DNA from: an uncultured Clostridia bacterium
Lineage (GTDB): Bacteria; Bacillota; Clostridia; Christensenellales; CAG-314
Reading direction: 5' to 3'
Length of the DNA: 64,000 nucleotides
Assembly (NCBI GenBank): GCA_934230325.1
Contig: CAKQEP010000002.1
Span: 93,584 to 157,583, forward strand
Position numbers and translations under genes: made by a program. This document shows positions 60,673 to 64,000 of the stretch, in pieces; within the stretch, counting starts at the first letter, position 1; the number at the start of each line of letters is the position of its first letter. Below the pieces are notes generated by a model. The model saw only the letters and a list, made by a program, of their open reading frames with translations, had not been told where the DNA came from and searched no databases.

Positions 60673-62457
60673 TTATGCTTTCGTATTTATCTTTTGCGTG
60701 ATTACGGCAATGTTGCGTAAAATTTCTCCTTTTTTTGCCGTATCCGTTTCCGTCTGGTAGTCTGCCGTGAGTTTTGCAAGAAGTTCTGTCAATTCTGCCT
60801 TTTTGAGCGCCGCAACACAGTCGTCGTATCTCTTTTTGTCCGTCTGTAAGTCACCGAACTTAACCGACAACAACCCGTCTACAACGCTTTGGTTTTGGCT
60901 TGCGTCAGGCAAATTGTATACGTCGCCCAACGTCGTTTTTCGCCCTTCCGCGTCGTTTTGCTTTAAAAAATCGGTAACGTTGTTTAAAAAATTGTCGTCG
61001 CAATAAAAATATTCGCCGTCGGCGGCAAAAGGTTTGCAAGATAATTTGCTCGCTAGTATATATATGACGGCTTTGTTGTCACGCGGCGGCGGTTCGTCGG
61101 TAGGCTCTACGCTCGGAGCGGGCGCCTCGTCCGACGCAACGTCCGATTGACGCCGCAAAAAATCGACGGATAAGCCCGTTTCTTCGCTGAGCGGAGCAAG
61201 ATAACTTTCTCTCTCTACCGCCGTTAACCCCTTTAATATGTCGAGCGCAGCCTGCGCATATTTGCGGCGGTACTCGTTGTATGCGATTTTGCCGTCAACT
61301 TTGGGCGCGCACGCCGCTTTTGCAAGTTTGAGTTTGTAATCGATTAGCGGCAACGCGTGCGCAAGCAGTTTTTTAAAACCGTCCGCGCCGTGAGCCTTGA
61401 CGTATTCGTCGGGATCTACGCCGTCGGGAAGGGATACGACGCGTACTTCCAACCCTTGCTCTTTTAAAATATCCAAACCGCGTACCGTCGCGTTCTGCCC
61501 CGCTTTGTCCCCGTCGTAACATATGTAGACGAGCGGAACAAGCCGCTTGATGAGTTTTGCTTGCTCTGCCGTGAGCGACGTTCCCATACTCGCCACCGCT
61601 TGACAAAATCCCGCTTGATGCAAAGCAACGGCGTCCATGTACCCTTCTACTACGACGATAAAATCAAGATTGCCGCTCTGTTTGGCTTTTTTTGCATAAT
61701 TTAACGCGTACAAGGTCTTGCTTTTGTCAAATATCGGCGTTACCGAAGTGTTTTTGTACTTAGCGACGGTTTTGTCGTGAGAAAAAGTTCTGCCGCCAAA
61801 CGCAATTACGTTGCCGTTTATATCAAAAATAGGCACTATCAGCCGCATCGCAAGACTGTCTAAAAAATCACCGTCAGCCTTTTTGACTATTAAACCCGCT
61901 TTGAGCGCGTCGTCGGTATTTTTGCCGCCTTTTTTAAGTTCCGTCGGCAACCCGTCCCAAGAATCGGATAAGCCAAACCCGAAACTCTTGATTGTGGATA
62001 TCTTTAATCCGCGCTTTTTGAGATATTCCAAAGCGTATGCGTTGTTCGGCTTGTATAGGTTTTTGTTGTAAAAACGCGCCGCATACAAACAAGCGTCAAA
62101 ACAAGCGTCGCGCAACCTCTTTTTGTCGGCAACGTCTTTGTCGGGATTGCCGCGCGTCAAGGGTACTTCCATTTTGGCGCGCTTTGCAAGTATGTTGACC
62201 GCCTCTATAAAGGAGCAACTCTCGTACTCCTGAACAAATTTGATTACGTCGCCGCCGGCATTGCACACAAAACAGTGGTAAAATTGACCTTCCTTGTTGA
62301 TGGACATCGACGGATTTCGGTCATTATGAAAGGGGCATAAAGTCCAAAAACTCCTGCCCTTTTGCGTAACAGGCAAATACGACGATATAACGTCGACTAT
62401 ATCGTTTTTTGCCTTTAAATCGAGTATGAAATTTGACCAAACCCTATCAATCGCCAT
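60673..62457 (-). CDS. dnaG: DNA primase
   Basis: This 594-residue primase has an N-terminal CHC2 zinc finger (CPFHNDRNPSMSI ... YHCFVCNAGGDVI), an RNA polymerase domain and a TOPRIM core with VVEGYMDAVALHQAG and YICYDGDKAGQNA. The C-terminal helicase-binding part is poorly conserved, as usual. No ribosome site precedes the ATG; the upstream sequence is AT-rich and holds a short palindrome. It is the first gene of the dnaG-rpoD-trmK block. Confidence 0.96.
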   Translation of the reverse strand: MAIDRVWSNFILDLKAKNDIVDVISSYLPVTQKGRSFWTLCPFHNDRNPSMSINKEGQFYHCFVCNAGGDVIKFVQEYESCSFIEAVNILAKRAKMEVPLTRGNPDKDVADKKRLRDACFDACLYAARFYNKNLYKPNNAYALEYLKKRGLKISTIKSFGFGLSDSWDGLPTELKKGGKNTDDALKAGLIVKKADGDFLDSLAMRLIVPIFDINGNVIAFGGRTFSHDKTVAKYKNTSVTPIFDKSKTLYALNYAKKAKQSGNLDFIVVVEGYMDAVALHQAGFCQAVASMGTSLTAEQAKLIKRLVPLVYICYDGDKAGQNATVRGLDILKEQGLEVRVVSLPDGVDPDEYVKAHGADGFKKLLAHALPLIDYKLKLAKAACAPKVDGKIAYNEYRRKYAQAALDILKGLTAVERESYLAPLSEETGLSVDFLRRQSDVASDEAPAPSVEPTDEPPPRDNKAVIYILASKLSCKPFAADGEYFYCDDNFLNNVTDFLKQNDAEGRKTTLGDVYNLPDASQNQSVVDGLLSVKFGDLQTDKKRYDDCVAALKKAELTELLAKLTADYQTETDTAKKGEILRNIAVITQKINTKA

Positions 62458-62472
62458 TTTTTAAATCAATAC

Positions 62473-62485
62473 AGAATATTATTCT
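62473..62485. promoter_or_regulatory. Palindrome upstream of dnaG
   Basis: AGAATATTATTCT is a perfect 13-base palindrome 16 bases before the dnaG start. It may be an operator; it is not a LexA, CIRCE or CtsR site. Confidence 0.3.
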
Positions 62486-62693
62486 ATAAAAAATCAAAAA
62501 TTCCACTAAAAAAGCATAAAAAATTGCTTAAAGTTAAAAAAATATCGCTTTAACATCAAAAAAATCGCTCGAATTTAAAAATTCGTCTTTGTCGACAAGT
62601 TTTTTAAATTGAAAAATAAAGCCGTTTAGTTTGTTTTGCGTCGATATTTTATTTTTGTCGTAAAGTTTTTTTAAGGACGGAATACAATTTAAT

Positions 62694-63140
62694 ATGAAAA
62701 ACAGCGTAAAAAAATCACTTTTTGTCCTTTTGTGCCTTGTTTTGGCTTGTATCGCCATTACCTTCCCCGTCGGTTGCGTAAAAAAACAACCCGAAACTTC
62801 CTGCGAGATAAAATTGACCGATACCGACGGAAACACTCTTTGCGGCGTTACCGCAACTATAAAAGAATACGACGTTACCGCAACCGACCTAAACGGCTCG
62901 ATAACTTTTTGCAACATACCTATCCTTCACACCGACTTAAACAAAAATTCCGAGTGGTTTGGGGTTACCGTCGTCTTTAAAAAGGACGGTTACCTTCCGC
63001 TCGTAATTTTCAATTTTGTGTTGTACGACAAAAAACAACGGCAAGCCACCGTCACAATGTTTAAAAACGACGGCTCTTTGCCCTACTGCGCCTATGTAGA
63101 AATTCCTTCCAAAGAGGAAATTCGTCGCATTATCTCGTAA
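62694..63140 (+). CDS. Small lipoprotein with beta-sandwich domain
   Basis: This 148-residue protein has a lipoprotein signal (KSLFVLLCLVLACIAITF, then PVGC with the lipid Cys at about 24). The mature part reads like one carboxypeptidase-regulatory or Cna-B-type sandwich: IKLTDTDGNTLCGVTATI followed by TDLNGSITFCNIP and VVFKKDGYLPL. It would sit on the outer face of the membrane. TACAAT ends five bases before the ATG, and a possible GGACGG lies further upstream. Function is unknown. Confidence 0.75.
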   Translation: MKNSVKKSLFVLLCLVLACIAITFPVGCVKKQPETSCEIKLTDTDGNTLCGVTATIKEYDVTATDLNGSITFCNIPILHTDLNKNSEWFGVTVVFKKDGYLPLVIFNFVLYDKKQRQATVTMFKNDGSLPYCAYVEIPSKEEIRRIIS

Positions 63141-63187
63141 ACGTATACAAAAATTTGCGACAACGACCACTTTAAAAAAATTTGCCG

Positions 63188-63218
63188 CAAAAAAACTCGG
63201 CTGCGTTTTGCAGCCGAG
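63188..63218 (-). terminator. Terminator of the 153-residue membrane protein gene
   Basis: A 9-base perfect stem CTCGGCTGC / GCAGCCGAG with loop AAAAC is followed on the minus strand by seven T. It is 54 bases after the stop codon. Confidence 0.9.
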
Positions 63219-63271
63219 CGCCTTGTGTTTTGTGTGGTTTTTTTAATTTTAAACAAACGTGCTTTGCGGAC

Positions 63272-63733
63272 TTAATCGGGGATTGCTCCCGTCCCTACGT
63301 CGTTGAAAGTATCGTCAAGCAGTACGATTTTGTCGTCTTGGTCGTTTTTTGCGCGGAATTTAAAATTTGCAGCGCTTACGCCCAGCGTCAACGCTGTAAG
63401 AGAAATTCCCAAAACCAAATCACGCACAAACAAGTTGAACATATCGGAATAGGTAAACGCTTTAGAAAAATCGATGCCCGCCTTTTGACACAGTATCGCT
63501 ACGGTTGCAAAATCCGCAATCACTGCGCCCGCCACCGACGCAACCGTCGCAATTGCGTATTTGTATGCGGTTTTGTCGTTTTTGTTTATTTTGCCGTATA
63601 CCAAAATAAATATCACTCCGACAAGCGCGGCAGCCCAACCTGCGACAATGCCCAAACTTCCCGCTAATATCCACAACGCAACGCCCGACAAACTCGCCAA
63701 TAAACCAAACAAAGTACCTTTTTTGCGATTCAT
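63272..63733 (-). CDS. Small four-helix membrane protein
   Basis: This 153-residue protein has four predicted membrane helices (about 7-27, 29-46, 60-82 and 105-125) and an acidic C-terminal tail (DQDDKIVLLDDTFND). No family is recognised. It has a strong ribosome site (GAGGAGG), a consensus promoter and a strong terminator, so it is a well-expressed single gene. A role cannot be given. Confidence 0.75.
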   Translation of the reverse strand: MNRKKGTLFGLLASLSGVALWILAGSLGIVAGWAAALVGVIFILVYGKINKNDKTAYKYAIATVASVAGAVIADFATVAILCQKAGIDFSKAFTYSDMFNLFVRDLVLGISLTALTLGVSAANFKFRAKNDQDDKIVLLDDTFNDVGTGAIPD

Positions 63734-63762
63734 GATAGCAACCTCCTCTATTTGATATAAAT

Positions 63763-63791
63763 ATTATACGCTTATTACACATTTTTGTCAA
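63763..63791 (-). promoter_or_regulatory. Consensus promoter of the small membrane protein gene
   Basis: On the minus strand TTGACA (63786-63791), 17-base spacer and TATAAT (63763-63768), both hexamers perfect. The leader is about 25 bases. Confidence 0.85.
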
Positions 63792-63878
63792 CATTATTTT
63801 CAAAAAAATATGAAAATTTTTTCGATTTTTTTACCGTAATATAACCAAAAAAATTATCGAAAAAGTTGGCGGATAAGT

Positions 63879-63907
63879 TTGACAAATTAGAAATATTTAT
63901 ATATAAT
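63879..63907 (+). promoter_or_regulatory. Consensus promoter of the tRNA-Ala gene
   Basis: TTGACA (63879-63884), 17-base spacer and TATAAT (63902-63907), both perfect. The transcript would begin about 13 bases before the mature tRNA. Confidence 0.85.
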
Positions 63908-63926
63908 AGTATGGCTAAAGCGGTTT

Positions 63927-63999
63927 GGGGGTGTAGCTCAACTGGTAGAGCGCTTGAATGGCATTCAAGAGGTAAGGGGTTCGACCCCCCTCATCTCCA
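63927..63999 (+). tRNA. tRNA-Ala (anticodon GGC)
   Basis: The cloverleaf is complete. Acceptor stem GGGGGTG pairs with CATCTCC and includes the G3:U70 pair that specifies alanine. The D arm (GCTC ... GAGC) is intact, the anticodon stem CTTGA/TCAAG encloses loop ATGGCAT with anticodon GGC (codons GCC and GCU), and the T loop is TTCGACC. The discriminator A is at 63999. The last base of the window (C) fits a gene-encoded CCA, which is cut off. Confidence 0.97.
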
Positions 64000-64000
64000 C

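Overview
The window reads as a chromosome segment of a low to moderate G+C, anaerobic member of the Bacillota (class Clostridia in the broad sense). Markers for this are WhiA, Spo0A, a DnaE-type replicative polymerase, a dnaG-rpoD-trmK block, ferredoxin-dependent 2-oxoacid oxidation and BspA-type leucine-rich surface proteins. A gut-type uncultivated clostridial lineage is plausible, but that is inference. No phage, transposase, CRISPR array or rRNA is visible. Most genes lie on the minus strand. One tRNA-Ala closes the window.

Layout. 1-3.3 kb: end of a DUF362 iron-sulfur protein, a possible nuclease-ATPase fusion (DUF2075), and two translationally coupled small beta-rich proteins with a shared C-terminal motif. 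3.4-7.6 kb: two ABC exporters in one operon. 8-10.7 kb: a MATE exporter and a YghO-like acetyltransferase. 10.7-18.3 kb: murB-PHP-whiA-dnaE-rlmD. 18.5-19.6 kb: an anchored solute-binding protein. 19.7-26.1 kb: an anaerobic glycerol operon (two FAD oxidoreductases, a DUF1667 protein, GlpK) running into uvrC. 26.3-29.9 kb: clpB preceded by a ribbon-helix-helix protein. 30.1-31.6 kb: a GDSL hydrolase and a GNAT protein, both apparently on leaderless transcripts. 31.8-36.8 kb: a branched-chain amino acid oxidation operon (IlvE, VOR-type oxidoreductase D/B/A/C, CoA-transferase). 36.8-37.8 kb: a gene-free block of nested repeats. 37.8-42.3 kb: coaE, polA, spo0A, ferredoxin. 42.5-44.2 kb: Na/phosphate symporter. 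44.3-51.6 kb: BspA-like lipoprotein, HD hydrolase, dinB, valS. 51.7-54.5 kb: an NMT1/TauA-type ABC importer. 54.5-59.6 kb: YkvI-like transporter, TPR protein, membrane protein, zinc-ribbon protein, trmK. 59.6-62.5 kb: rpoD and dnaG. 62.7-64 kb: a lipoprotein, a small membrane protein and the tRNA.

How the genes work together. Branched-chain amino acids are transaminated by IlvE, oxidatively decarboxylated by the VOR complex to acyl-CoA with ferredoxin reduction, and the CoA may be moved by the CoA-transferase. This is a fermentative route to branched short-chain acids. Glycerol enters through GlpK and an anaerobic glycerol-3-phosphate dehydrogenase. Replication and repair are represented by dnaE, dnaG, polA, dinB and uvrC.

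Most unusual observations: Spo0A has His at position 56, where the phosphorylated Asp should be; at least three genes have strong promoters whose predicted start site falls on or next to the ATG; the DUF2075 ATPase carries a candidate PD-(D/E)xK nuclease motif; the coupled protein pair at 2.4-3.3 kb is unassigned; and the repeat block at 37 kb has two interleaved repeat families.
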